Source: Komagataeibacter swingsii (GTDB taxonomy: Bacteria; Pseudomonadota; Alphaproteobacteria; Acetobacterales; Acetobacteraceae). Taken from it: a stretch of 64,000 nucleotides of DNA. This document shows positions 25,450 to 34,563 of the stretch, piece after piece (position 1 is the stretch's first letter; each line of letters starts with the position of its first letter). The position numbers and the translations under genes are program-made. The DNA is taken from NCBI RefSeq assembly GCF_003207895.1, contig NZ_NKUB01000014.1, positions 1 through 64,000 on the forward strand, read 5' to 3'. The notes beneath the pieces are model-generated. The model ran no database searches, was not told the DNA's origin, and worked only from the letters and a program-made list of their open reading frames with translations.

Positions 25450-26495
25450 CAGTCATCCCCCAGCAGGTCGCCCTGTCCGGGCGTGCGGGCGGGGGGCGGC
25501 AACCCGAGATGCCGCCAGCCCCGTTCGCCCAGCATGCGCCCGCGGCTTGTCCGTAGCACAAGACCTTCCTGGATCAGGTAAGGCTCGATCACGTCCTCGA
25601 GCGTATCGCGCGCTTCGGCCAGGGCGGCCGCCAGCGTTTCCACCCCCACCGGGCCGCCATGGTGATATTCGGCAATGCGGCGCAGGTAGCGGCGGTCCAT
25701 GCCGTCCAGCCCCATCGAATCGACTTCCAGCCGCGACAGCGCGGCATCGGCCAGCGCCCGGTCGACCGGCCCGCTGCCCGCGCGCGCCACGGCGGCGAAA
25801 TCACGCACCCGGCGCAGGAGCCTGCCTGCGATACGCGGCGTCCCACGCGAACGGCGGGCGATTTCCTCCGCCCCTTCCGGGGTCAGGTCGAATTCCAGCT
25901 TGCGCGCGCCACGGGTCACGATCTGGCGCAGTTCTTCAGGCGTGTAGAACACCAGCCGCAGCGGAATGCCGAAGCGGTCGCGCAGCGGGGTCGCCAGCAG
26001 CCCCGCGCGCGTGGTGGCGGCCACCAGCGTAAAGGGAGCGAGGTCGATCCGCACCGAGCGCGCGGCCGGTCCCTCGCCAATGATCAGGTCAAGCTGGAAA
26101 TCCTCCATCGCCGGGTACAGCACCTCCTCGATGGAGGGGTGCAGGCGGTGGATTTCGTCAATGAACAGCACGTCGCGCGGCTGGAGGTTGGTCAGGATGG
26201 CCGCAAGATCGCCTGCGCGCTGGATCACCGGCCCCGACGTGGCGCGAAAGCCGACACCCAGTTCGCGCGCCACGATCTGCGCCAGCGTGGTCTTGCCCAG
26301 CCCCGGCGGCCCGTGCAGCAGCACATGGTCCAGCGCATCGCCACGCTGCCGGGCTGCGGCGATGAAAATGGCAAGGTTTTCGCGGCTGGCCTTCTGGCCG
26401 GTAAAGTCATCCAGCGTCTGGGGGCGCAGCGAGCCTTCGCTGCCGTCCTCCTCACCCCGGCGGGCGTCGATCTCGCGCTCGGGCTGCTCGCTCAT
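25449..26495 (-). CDS. ruvB: Holliday junction branch migration ATPase RuvB
   Basis: The 348-residue AAA+ motor drives branch migration with RuvA. It shows [11 protein letters not shown] at the N-terminus, Walker [13 protein letters not shown], Walker [10 protein letters not shown], sensor [18 protein letters not shown] and a C-terminal winged helix ([17 protein letters not shown]). The ATG overlaps the ruvA stop as ATGA. The ruvCAB genes are all coupled by 4-nt overlaps. Confidence 0.97.
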   Translation of the reverse strand: MSEQPEREIDARRGEEDGSEGSLRPQTLDDFTGQKASRENLAIFIAAARQRGDALDHVLLHGPPGLGKTTLAQIVARELGVGFRATSGPVIQRAGDLAAILTNLQPRDVLFIDEIHRLHPSIEEVLYPAMEDFQLDLIIGEGPAARSVRIDLAPFTLVAATTRAGLLATPLRDRFGIPLRLVFYTPEELRQIVTRGARKLEFDLTPEGAEEIARRSRGTPRIAGRLLRRVRDFAAVARAGSGPVDRALADAALSRLEVDSMGLDGMDRRYLRRIAEYHHGGPVGVETLAAALAEARDTLEDVIEPYLIQEGLVLRTSRGRMLGERGWRHLGLPPPARTPGQGDLLGDD

Positions 26496-27112
26496 CGGGC
26501 CAGTTCCTTCAGCGCGTCACGGATCACGATATCCAGATCAGCCCTGCCGTCCAGCCGGTCAATCACCCGTTCCACCACCGGCTGCGCCTCCGCCCGGCGG
26601 AAGCCAAGCCCGGACAGCGCCAGCAGCGCATCCGCCGCGATGCTGCGCTGCGTCGGCGCGGTAATGGTCACGCCCGGCACCCCACCGCCTGCGGGGGCGC
26701 CCGTGGGCATGCCTTCGCATTTGTCACGCAATTCGGTCACGATGCGCTGGGCCAGGCGCGCACCCACGCCGCCGGCGCGGGTCAGCATGGCCTTGTCGCC
26801 GCCGCCGATGGCCACCATCAGGTCAGATGGCGGCAGGATGGACAGGATGGCCAGCGCCACCTTGGCCCCCACCCCCTGCACGGTGGTCAGCAGGCGGAAC
26901 CATGACCGCTCCGACGCCTCGGCGAAGCCATACAGCAGGATGGCGTCCTCGCGCACCACGGTTTCCACCAGCACGCACGCCAGTTCCGGCGGCTGCGGCA
27001 GGACGGCCAGCGTGCGCGAGGATGCCTGCACCAGATAACCGACGCCGCTTACGTCAATCACGCAGCGATCCGCCTCCACCTGCGCCAGCAGGCCACGCAA
27101 CTGCGCGATCAT
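26492..27112 (-). CDS. ruvA: Holliday junction DNA-binding subunit RuvA
   Basis: The 206-residue protein has an N-terminal OB domain ([20 protein letters not shown]), two helix-hairpin-helix motifs ([14 protein letters not shown] and [16 protein letters not shown]) and a C-terminal domain III ([20 protein letters not shown]) that regulates RuvB. A Gly/Pro linker joins domains II and III. It overlaps both ruvC and ruvB by ATGA. Confidence 0.96.
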   Translation of the reverse strand: MIAQLRGLLAQVEADRCVIDVSGVGYLVQASSRTLAVLPQPPELACVLVETVVREDAILLYGFAEASERSWFRLLTTVQGVGAKVALAILSILPPSDLMVAIGGGDKAMLTRAGGVGARLAQRIVTELRDKCEGMPTGAPAGGGVPGVTITAPTQRSIAADALLALSGLGFRRAEAQPVVERVIDRLDGRADLDIVIRDALKELAR

Positions 27113-27615
27113 GCCATCCTCGTCGCATTGGCGATATGCATGGCGCTGGCGCGATGATGGGCGTGGCAGATGGCCACCGCCAGCGCATCCGCCGCATCCG
27201 CGCGCTTCAGCAGGGCCGTGGGCAGGATACGGCGGACCATCATGCTGACCTGTTCCTTTGTCGCGGCCCCGGTGCCGACCACCGCGCGCTTGACCGTCTT
27301 GGCCCCGTATTCCGATACGGGAATATCCAGCAGCATCGGCACCAGCAGCCCCACGCCGCGGGCATAGCCCAGCTTCAGCGTGGCAGCCCCGTTGCGGTTG
27401 ACGTAGGTTTCCTCGACCGCCGCCTCATCGGGGGCGAAGTTGCGGGCCAGGTCCAGCAGCGCATCATGCAGGTGGCGCAGGCGTTCGGGCACGCTGAGCG
27501 CCGAATCGGTGGCGATCACACCATCGGCCACGTGGCTCAGCCGGTTGCCCTGCGCCGTCACGACCCCCCAGCCGGTAAACCGCAGGCCGGGGTCAATGCC
27601 AAGGATGCGGACCAC
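27109..27615 (-). CDS. ruvC: Holliday junction endonuclease RuvC
   Basis: The 168-residue resolvase has the RNase H-like fold with acidic catalytic residues in ILGIDPGLRFTGWGVV (Asp7) and AAVEETYVNRN (Glu), and the late KRADAADALAVAICH with Asp residues. It cuts the four-way junctions moved by RuvAB. It begins 9 nt after the yebC stop, so yebC-ruvCAB may be one transcript. Confidence 0.96.
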   Translation of the reverse strand: MVRILGIDPGLRFTGWGVVTAQGNRLSHVADGVIATDSALSVPERLRHLHDALLDLARNFAPDEAAVEETYVNRNGAATLKLGYARGVGLLVPMLLDIPVSEYGAKTVKRAVVGTGAATKEQVSMMVRRILPTALLKRADAADALAVAICHAHHRASAMHIANATRMA

Positions 27616-27623
27616 CGGCCGGG

Positions 27624-28373
27624 TCAGGCCGACAGCTTTTCGGCCACGTCGTCCGGCACGTCGAAATTGGCGTACACCGCCTGCACGTCGTCATGGTCTT
27701 CCAGCGTGTCGATCAGCTTGAACACGCTGCGCGCCTTGTCTTCATCCAGTTCGACCGTGTTGCCAGGCCGCCAGTCCAGCTTGGCCGAAGCGGGTTCGCC
27801 AAAACGGGTTTCCAGCGCGTCACGCACGGCAAAGAAGGATTCGACCGGGCAGGTCACTTCATGCATGCCGTCCACGGTCTCGACATTCTCGGCCCCGGCT
27901 TCAAGGCCGGCCTCGATCAGGTCGTCCTCGCTCGCGGCATCCAGCGGATAGGTGATCACGCCAAGGCGGGTGAACATGAAGGATACCGAGTTCGTCTCCC
28001 CCAGCGATCCGCCATGCTTGGAAAACGCGGCCCGGACATCGGACGCCGTGCGGTTGCGGTTATCCGTCAGCCCTTCCACGATCACGGCGACACCGGCCGG
28101 GCCGTAGCCCTCGTAACGGACTTCGGTGTAGTCATCACCACCGCCGGCACCCGATGCCTTCTTGATCGCGCGTTCCACCGTATCCTTGGGCATGTTGACT
28201 TCACGCGCGGCCGAAATCGCGGCCCGCAGGCGCGGGTTCATGGCCGGGTCGGGCATGCCTTCGCGCGTGGCCACGGTGATTTCACGGATGACCTTGGCAA
28301 ACTGCTTGGCCCGCTTGGCGTCCTGCGCGCCCTTGCGGTGCATGATGTTCTTGAATTGGGAATGACCCGCCAT
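27624..28373 (-). CDS. yebC: YebC/PmpR family protein (TACO1-like)
   Basis: The 249-residue protein opens [20 protein letters not shown] and contains [19 protein letters not shown] and [14 protein letters not shown], all signatures of YebC. Members were first described as DNA-binding regulators, and the family is also linked to translation of difficult peptide stretches, as for mitochondrial TACO1. Length is normal. It lies directly upstream of ruvC, a common arrangement, and 57 nt after secA. Confidence 0.95.
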   Translation of the reverse strand: MAGHSQFKNIMHRKGAQDAKRAKQFAKVIREITVATREGMPDPAMNPRLRAAISAAREVNMPKDTVERAIKKASGAGGGDDYTEVRYEGYGPAGVAVIVEGLTDNRNRTASDVRAAFSKHGGSLGETNSVSFMFTRLGVITYPLDAASEDDLIEAGLEAGAENVETVDGMHEVTCPVESFFAVRDALETRFGEPASAKLDWRPGNTVELDEDKARSVFKLIDTLEDHDDVQAVYANFDVPDDVAEKLSA

Positions 28374-28429
28374 CGTTCGTCCCTGATCCTGTTTCGTCTA
28401 TCGTTTCCGGCCTGCCCGGAAGCGACTGG

Positions 28430-31171
28430 TCAGACCAGCCGCCCGTGGCAGTGCTTGTATTTCTTGCCCGACCCGCAGGGGCAGGGCGAATTGCGCGAGA
28501 CCTCGCCCCAGCTGGACGGGTCATCGGGCATGACCGCCGCCCCGCCGATGGGCGTCGCCATGGACGGATCGGGCTGGCGGCCCGTCGCATCGGGCATGAG
28601 ACCCGGCCCCGGTTCGTTCTCCAGCCCCGGCACCTCGGGGTCGGAATGGATTTCGGCCACACCGGCAAAGGGGTTGTCGATCGGCGGCGGCGCCATTTCC
28701 ACCCGTGCCATGGTGGATGTCACGCGCACCCGCAGGTGATCGAGCATGGCGTGGAACAGCTCGAACGCCTCGTGCTTGAACTCGTTCAGCGGGTCCTTCT
28801 GGCCATAGGCGCGCAGGCCGATGCCCTGGCGCAGCTGGTCCAGCGCAAGGAGATGTTCTTTCCATACCGCGTCGAACGTGGTCAGCAGCACCTGCTTTTC
28901 CACATAGCGCATGACGGAGGGGCCGAAATTGGCTGCCCGGCTGGCCTGGGACTGCGCCGCCGCCTGCTCGATCCGTTCAGCGACGACCGTGGCGTCCACG
29001 CCGTCTTCCTTCGCCCATTCCGCGATCGGCAGGCTCAGGTTCAGCGTGGTCTGCACATCCTGCGCCAGTTCGTCCTTGAGCCACTGTTCGGCAAAGGACT
29101 TTTCGGGGATGCGCCGGGCCACCATGTCGTGGATCACGTCTTCACGCATTTCGGTGATGATGGGGGAGACATCCTCCGCCCCCATGTATTCCCGGCGCTG
29201 GGCATAGACTTCCTTGCGCTGGTCATTCATCACGTCATCATATTTGAGCGTGTTCTTGCGCATGTCGAAGTTGCGGGCCTCGACCTTCTTCTGCGCGCGC
29301 TCAAGGGCCTTGTTGATCCAGGGATGGACGATGGCCTCCCCTTCCTTCAGCCCCAGCTTCTGCAACATGTTGCCCATGCGGTCGGTGCCGAAGATGCGCA
29401 TGAGGTCATCTTCAAGCGAGATGAAGAAGCGTGAATTGCCCGGGTCGCCCTGACGGCCGGCGCGGCCGCGCAGCTGGTTGTCGATACGGCGGCTTTCGTG
29501 GCGTTCGGTACCAATGACATACAGGCCACCCGCCTTGCGCACGATATCGTGATCACGGGTCACCGTCTCGCGCAGTTCCTGCTCGCGCCGCGCGCGTTCG
29601 TCCGGGTCCTCGATCCCGGCAAGGCGCTGGTGGATCAGCATGTCCACGTTGCCGCCCAGCTTTATGTCCGTGCCACGCCCGGCCATGTTGGTCGCAATCG
29701 TGATCGCGCCGGGTGCGCCCGCCTGCGCCACGATCTCCGCCTCGAGTTCATGGAAACGGGCGTTGAGCACGTTGTGCCGGATGCCGTGCTGGCGCAGCAG
29801 GGAGGAGAGGTACTCGCTCTTCTCGATCGAGGTGGTGCCCACCAGCACCGGCTGGCCGGATGTCTTGCTGATATCCTTGATCAGGCCCGCGACCGCCTCA
29901 TATTTCTCCCGCGCGGTCAGGTAGACCTCGTCATCGTCGTCCTTGCGTGCGACGGGCAGGTTGGTCGGGATCTCGATCACGTCGAGCTTGTAGATATCCG
30001 CGAATTCATCGGCTTCCGTCATGGCCGTGCCGGTCATGCCGGACAGGCGGGGATACATGCGGAAGTAATTCTGGAACGTGATCGAGGCCAGGGTCTGGTT
30101 TTCCTGCTGGACCTCGACATGTTCCTTGGCTTCCAGCGCCTGGTGCAGGCCGTCCGAATACCGGCGGCCTTCCATCATGCGGCCGGTGAACTCGTCAATG
30201 ATGACCACCTTGCCGCCGCGCACGATGTAATCGACATCGCGGGTGAACAGCGTATGCGCGCGCAGCGACTGCTGCACGTGGTGGATGACCGCCACGTTGT
30301 GGCTGTCATACAGGCCGCCTTCATGCAGTACGCCGGCGGTGCGCAGCAGGTCCTCCACCTGTTCCGCGCCTTTTTCCGTCAGGATGACGGAGCGGAATTT
30401 CTCATCCTTCTCATACGCCTCCGGATCGGCCACCAGGGCGACCATTACCTCATCCACCGCGCGGTACAGGTCGGAACTGTCCTCGGCGGGGCCGGAAATG
30501 ATGAGCGGGGTGCGCGCCTCATCGATCAGGATCGAGTCGACTTCATCGACAATGGCGTGGTGGAAGGGCCGCTGGACCATGTCCTCGACGCGGTACTTCA
30601 TGTTGTCGCGCAGGTAATCGAAGCCGAATTCGTTGTTGGTGCCGTAGGTTATGTCGGCACGGTAGGCGGCGCGGCGTTCGTCCTCCGGCATGTTGGGCAC
30701 GACCACGCCCACGCTCAGCCCCAGGAATTCGTACAGCCTGCCCATCTGGTCGGCATCGCGGCTGGCCAGGTAGTCGTTGACGGTCACGACATGCACGCCC
30801 TTGCCCGCCAGCGCGCTGAGATAGACGGCAAGCGTCGCGACAAGGGTCTTGCCCTCCCCGGTGCGCATTTCCGCAATCTTGCCATCATGAAGGACCATGC
30901 CACCAATCAGCTGCACGTCGAAATGCCGCATGCCCAGCACGCGCTTCGAGGCCTCGCGGCAGACGGCGAAGGCTTCGGGCAGCAGGTCATCCAGCGTTTC
31001 GCCCCTGGCGAGGCGTTCGCGGAATTCGGGCGTCTTGGCGGCAAGGGTCGCATCGTCCAGCGCCTGGACCGTGCCTTCCAGCGCGTTGATCGCGGGCACG
31101 CGCCGCTGGTACGATTTCAGCGCCCGGTCATTGGCGGTTCCGAACAGGGCGCGGGCAATACTGGCGAACAT
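28430..31171 (-). CDS. secA: Protein translocase ATPase SecA
   Basis: The 913-residue motor drives Sec-dependent export through SecYEG. Motifs include Walker [12 protein letters not shown], the DEAD-like [20 protein letters not shown], helicase motifs with [14 protein letters not shown] and [16 protein letters not shown], and the C-terminal zinc-binding tail [19 protein letters not shown] 31171 ([11 protein letters not shown]) matches the normal N-terminus and has GGGAAGG before it; a frame extending 68 codons upstream is discounted. It is divergent from the peptidyl-prolyl isomerase gene, sharing a ~245-bp promoter region. Both products serve exported proteins. Confidence 0.97.
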   Translation of the reverse strand: MFASIARALFGTANDRALKSYQRRVPAINALEGTVQALDDATLAAKTPEFRERLARGETLDDLLPEAFAVCREASKRVLGMRHFDVQLIGGMVLHDGKIAEMRTGEGKTLVATLAVYLSALAGKGVHVVTVNDYLASRDADQMGRLYEFLGLSVGVVVPNMPEDERRAAYRADITYGTNNEFGFDYLRDNMKYRVEDMVQRPFHHAIVDEVDSILIDEARTPLIISGPAEDSSDLYRAVDEVMVALVADPEAYEKDEKFRSVILTEKGAEQVEDLLRTAGVLHEGGLYDSHNVAVIHHVQQSLRAHTLFTRDVDYIVRGGKVVIIDEFTGRMMEGRRYSDGLHQALEAKEHVEVQQENQTLASITFQNYFRMYPRLSGMTGTAMTEADEFADIYKLDVIEIPTNLPVARKDDDDEVYLTAREKYEAVAGLIKDISKTSGQPVLVGTTSIEKSEYLSSLLRQHGIRHNVLNARFHELEAEIVAQAGAPGAITIATNMAGRGTDIKLGGNVDMLIHQRLAGIEDPDERARREQELRETVTRDHDIVRKAGGLYVIGTERHESRRIDNQLRGRAGRQGDPGNSRFFISLEDDLMRIFGTDRMGNMLQKLGLKEGEAIVHPWINKALERAQKKVEARNFDMRKNTLKYDDVMNDQRKEVYAQRREYMGAEDVSPIITEMREDVIHDMVARRIPEKSFAEQWLKDELAQDVQTTLNLSLPIAEWAKEDGVDATVVAERIEQAAAQSQASRAANFGPSVMRYVEKQVLLTTFDAVWKEHLLALDQLRQGIGLRAYGQKDPLNEFKHEAFELFHAMLDHLRVRVTSTMARVEMAPPPIDNPFAGVAEIHSDPEVPGLENEPGPGLMPDATGRQPDPSMATPIGGAAVMPDDPSSWGEVSRNSPCPCGSGKKYKHCHGRLV

Positions 31172-31415
31172 GAAGACCTTCCCGGAATGGCATTCCCGCA
31201 CGCCCGCGACGGACGACCGGCGGGGGCAGGCTTGGCGGATAAAATTCTCGCGCGGAGACATGAGATAGGACCCACGCCGCCAGCGGTCAACCGATGGACC
31301 GCAGCGCCGTGGCAAAAGCGGGGGAAAACGGCCATATCGCATCCGGCCCTTGCAGGCCGGGCCGCCCTTCGCCATGATGCCCGCCGAACGCGTTCATAAC
31401 TAGGGTTTTTTGCAC

Positions 31416-32333
31416 ATGCGGACTATCAGTCCGGCAAAGGCTGTCGCAACGATGGCCCTGCTTGCTTCCTCTTTCATCATCCCTCCTGCATTCGCGGCGA
31501 CGCCCGCCCCGGCACCCGCCGCCCCGGCGGCGAAGCCGGGCGCACCGGCCACGGCGGACCAGAATCCGCTCCTCGCCACGGTCAACGGGCAGGACATCCG
31601 CCTCAATGACGTGCGGCAGGCCATGGCCACGATGCCCGAGCAGCTGCGCAAGCTGCCCGACAACATCATCGTGCCGATCCTGCTCAACCAGCTTGTGGAC
31701 CAGCGCGCCATCCAGGTCGCGGCCGCCAAGGCCGGGCTGGACAAGCAGCCCGACGTCCAGCAGCAGATGCAGCAGGCGGCACAGAATGCGCTGCAGAATG
31801 CCTATCTGTCGGCACAGGTCGCCCCCACGCTGACCGATGACGCGGTCAAGGCGTATTACGACAAGAATTACGCCAACAAGCCGGGTGCGGAGGAAATCCA
31901 CGCCCGCCACATCCTGGTGCAGACCGAGGCCGAGGCCAACGACGTCATCAAGCAGCTCAAGGCCGGGGCCGATTTCGGCCAACTGGCCACCAAGCTGTCC
32001 AAGGACCCCGGATCGGCCAAGCAGAATGGCGGCGACCTTGGCTGGTTCAAGAAGGGCGACATGCTGCCGACCTTCTGGGACGCCGCATCAGCCATGCAGC
32101 CCAACACCTTCAGCCAGACCCCGGTCCATACCCAGTATGGCTGGCACGTGATCCAGGTGCTGGGCAAGCGCACCGCGCCGACGCCCACGCTGGAGGCAAC
32201 CCGCGACCAGATCCGCCAGAAGCTGATCCAGGAAGGTGTGCAGAAGGCCGTGAGCAACGCCCTGTCGCAGGTCAAGGTCGTGCGCTTCGGCCCCGACGGC
32301 AAGCCGCTGCCTGAACAGCCCGCGGCCCACTGA
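31416..32333 (+). CDS. Parvulin-type peptidyl-prolyl isomerase (PpiC/PrsA-like)
   Basis: The 305-residue protein has a signal peptide (VATMALLASSFIIPPAFAA), an Ala/Pro linker and a helical SurA/PrsA-like N-domain (about residues 50-140). The parvulin domain has IHARHILVQTEAEANDVI, GGDLGWFKKGDMLPTFWDA and YGWHVIQVLGKR. It would fold exported proteins in the periplasm. The ATG at 31416 is preferred to a TTG two codons upstream. It is divergent from secA. The C-terminal ~20 residues are Pro-rich. Confidence 0.92.
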   Translation: MRTISPAKAVATMALLASSFIIPPAFAATPAPAPAAPAAKPGAPATADQNPLLATVNGQDIRLNDVRQAMATMPEQLRKLPDNIIVPILLNQLVDQRAIQVAAAKAGLDKQPDVQQQMQQAAQNALQNAYLSAQVAPTLTDDAVKAYYDKNYANKPGAEEIHARHILVQTEAEANDVIKQLKAGADFGQLATKLSKDPGSAKQNGGDLGWFKKGDMLPTFWDAASAMQPNTFSQTPVHTQYGWHVIQVLGKRTAPTPTLEATRDQIRQKLIQEGVQKAVSNALSQVKVVRFGPDGKPLPEQPAAH

Positions 32334-32342
32334 CCGGGCTGT

Positions 32343-32380
32343 GGCGCGGGCGGGCATGCAGCCGTATGTCCACCCGCGCC
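32343..32380 (+). terminator. Stem-loop after the isomerase gene
   Basis: GGCGCGGG (32343-32350) pairs perfectly with CCCGCGCC (32373-32380) 10 nt after the stop. No T-tract follows, so termination strength is uncertain. Confidence 0.45.
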
Positions 32381-32433
32381 GGTGTCCTATCCATTTCCCG
32401 TTTCCCGCTGTCATCCCAGGATCCTGACCGACC

Positions 32434-33669
32434 ATGGCCAATGCCCTGCCCGTCTCCCCCCTTGCCCGGCCAATGCCTGAACTTCCGCCCGTGGCGGGCG
32501 TGCGTTTTGGCGCAACAGCGGCGGGCATCCGCTACAAGGGGCGCACCGACCTGGTGATGGCGGAATTCGCGCCGGGCACGACGGTGGCGGGTGTCTATAC
32601 CCGCAGCAAGTGCCCCGGCGCGCCGGTGGACTGGTGCCGCGCCGCGATGGCCGATGGCCGCGCGCGCGCGCTGGTGGTCAATGCCGGGAACGCCAATGTC
32701 TTTACCGGCCGCGCGGGCTTCGAGGCGACACAGGCCAACGCGGCGGACGCGGCGCGGCTGGTCAACTGTGCCGCGAGCGAGGTCTTCCTCGCCTCAACCG
32801 GCGTGATCGGTGAGATCCTGCCCTACCAGAAGATTTCGGCGGCCCTGCCCGGCCTGTACGCCACCCTGTCTGATAACGGGTGGGCGGACGCCGCCCGTGG
32901 CATCATGACCACCGACACATTCCCCAAGGCCGCGACCCGCACCGCGCGCATTGGCGATACGACGGTGCGCATCCAGGGCATCGTCAAGGGCAGCGGCATG
33001 GTGGCGCCGGACATGGCGACCCTGCTGGGCTTCATCGCGACCGATGCGAAACTGCCCGCCAGCGTGATCCAGTCCCTGCTGGCCGATGGCGTCGGCCGCA
33101 GCTTCAACTGCATCACGGTGGATTCGGATACCTCCACCTCCGACATGATCCTGCTGTTCGCCACCGGACAGGCGGGCAATGTGGAAATCGGGGATGCGCA
33201 CTCGCCGCATCTGGCGGATTTCCGTGACGCGCTCGATTCCCTGCTGCTGGAACTGGCGCTGCTGGTGATCCGCGACGGGGAAGGCGTGACGAAGATGATG
33301 CACATCACCGTCACGGGCGCGGTATCCGATGAATCGGCCCACCGCGTGGCCATGGCCGTGGCCAATTCCCCGCTGGTCAAGACGGCCGTAGCGGGGGAAG
33401 ACGCCAACTGGGGCCGCGTCGTCATGGCGGTTGGCAAATGTGGCGAACCCGCCAACCGCGATACGCTGTCGGTCGGCATTGGCGGGACATGGATTGCCCG
33501 GAACGGCACCGTCGTGTCCGATTATGACGAAACCCCCGTTGTCGCGCACATGCGCGGGCAGGAAATCGAGATCGCCATCGACCTGGGGCTGGGCAATGGC
33601 ACGGCGCAGGCATGGGGCTGCGACCTGACGCATGGCTATATCGACATCAACGGCTCCTACCGCAGCTAG
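32434..33669 (+). CDS. argJ: Bifunctional glutamate N-acetyltransferase / ornithine acetyltransferase
   Basis: The 411-residue enzyme performs the first and fifth steps of the cyclic arginine pathway, moving acetyl from N-acetylornithine to glutamate. It is made as a precursor that cuts itself before the nucleophile Thr in KGSGMVAPDMATLLGFI, giving alpha and beta chains. Other signatures are VNAGNANVFTGRAG, NCITVDSDTSTSD and AGEDANWGRVVMAVG. The start is ATG 32434 after GGATCCTGACC. A good terminator follows. Confidence 0.96.
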   Translation: MANALPVSPLARPMPELPPVAGVRFGATAAGIRYKGRTDLVMAEFAPGTTVAGVYTRSKCPGAPVDWCRAAMADGRARALVVNAGNANVFTGRAGFEATQANAADAARLVNCAASEVFLASTGVIGEILPYQKISAALPGLYATLSDNGWADAARGIMTTDTFPKAATRTARIGDTTVRIQGIVKGSGMVAPDMATLLGFIATDAKLPASVIQSLLADGVGRSFNCITVDSDTSTSDMILLFATGQAGNVEIGDAHSPHLADFRDALDSLLLELALLVIRDGEGVTKMMHITVTGAVSDESAHRVAMAVANSPLVKTAVAGEDANWGRVVMAVGKCGEPANRDTLSVGIGGTWIARNGTVVSDYDETPVVAHMRGQEIEIAIDLGLGNGTAQAWGCDLTHGYIDINGSYRS

Positions 33670-33675
33670 GCCATC

Positions 33676-33706
33676 ACGGGCGGCTGTTTGCGGGCGCCCG
33701 TTTTTT
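33676..33706 (+). terminator. Intrinsic terminator of argJ
   Basis: ACGGGCG (33676-33682) pairs with CGCCCGT (33695-33701), and a run of six T (33701-33706) follows. It begins 7 nt after the argJ stop. Confidence 0.75.
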
Positions 33707-33783
33707 CCTGTTCCGTTGCGCACGCAGCGATGGCATTGCTGTCAGGGTATATCCATCACGTCTGCCAGACAGGAACAACCTGC

Positions 33784-34377
33784 ATGACAAACCCGTTTTT
33801 CCGCCCCGCCTCTTCCCCGCAGGATGTCTGGACCTATGGGGGGTTCTGGATCCGGGTCGTGGCCTATGTGATCGATTCGATCGTGCTGTGGGCGGCCCTT
33901 GGCCTGCTGGGCATGCTACTAGTAGCGCCCAGCCTTTCGATCTCGATCTTCGACCCGCAATCGACGGGGGGCAGCGGGGGGGATTACCGCATCTCCTATA
34001 TCCAGCCTGCCGACTACACCATCCTTTCCACCACGCCGCACCTGCACTGGAACGGTAACGGACGGTTTGAACAGATCAGCCTGCTGGTGTCCGCCGCGTA
34101 TTACATCCTGTTCGAGGCCTCGTCCCTGCAGGCCACGCCGGGCAAGATCATGTGCCGGATGCGCGTGACCGACCTGTATGGTAACCGCATCACGCTGCTG
34201 CGCGCGACGGGGCGGTATTTCGGCAAATACCTTTCGGCGCTGATCTGCGGGGTGGGCTTCCTCATGGTCATGTGGACGCAGCGCAAGCAGGGCCTGCATG
34301 ACATCCTGGCGGGCACCTGCGTGATCCGCCGCGAAGCCCGCGCCGCCGCCCCGCCATCGCCGCAATGGGGCGGCTGA
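33784..34377 (+). CDS. RDD family membrane protein
   Basis: The 197-residue protein has YGGFWIRVVAYVIDSIVLWA (first span with the R...D of RDD domains), a periplasmic loop of about 65 residues, a second span (SLLVSAAYYILFEAS), ATPGKIMCRMRVTD and a third span with LSALICGVGFLMVMW, ending KQGLHDILAGTCVI. RDD proteins are poorly understood; some act in ion transport. ATG 33784 has AGGAAC 8 nt upstream. It lies after the argJ terminator and before the mechanosensitive channel gene on the same strand. Confidence 0.85.
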   Translation: MTNPFFRPASSPQDVWTYGGFWIRVVAYVIDSIVLWAALGLLGMLLVAPSLSISIFDPQSTGGSGGDYRISYIQPADYTILSTTPHLHWNGNGRFEQISLLVSAAYYILFEASSLQATPGKIMCRMRVTDLYGNRITLLRATGRYFGKYLSALICGVGFLMVMWTQRKQGLHDILAGTCVIRREARAAAPPSPQWGG

Positions 34378-34506
34378 CACAAAAAAACATGACAAAAATG
34401 CAACCTTCCCGCCTCTGCCGGCCTTCTATTCTGATATTGAATGTTTTTCCCGCAGCATGACGGTCCGCCCCGCGCAGGAATGCGCGCGGGCGTTTTGGTG
34501 TTACGG

Positions 34507-34553
34507 CGGGGAACCTGAGGCTGTGCCGGGTTCCCCGATTTTCCAAGGAGGTG
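34507..34553 (+). promoter_or_regulatory. Leader hairpin and near-perfect Shine-Dalgarno of the mechanosensitive channel gene
   Basis: CGGGGAACC (34507-34515) pairs with GGTTCCCCG (34529-34537), followed by ATTTTCC and then AAGGAGGTGA (34544-34553), almost the complete anti-16S complement, 10 nt before ATG 34564. The hairpin may end transcription from upstream or control access to this unusually strong site. Confidence 0.6.
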
Positions 34554-34563
34554 AACAATCGGC

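Noticed and set aside
31172-31375. 68-codon N-terminal extension of SecA
   Set aside because: The standard SecA N-terminus starts at 31171 with a good ribosome binding site; the extension is divergent and lies in the promoter region.
29498-31399. 633-codon plus-strand frame opposite secA
   Set aside because: It is the codon shadow of secA; SecA motifs are complete on the minus strand.
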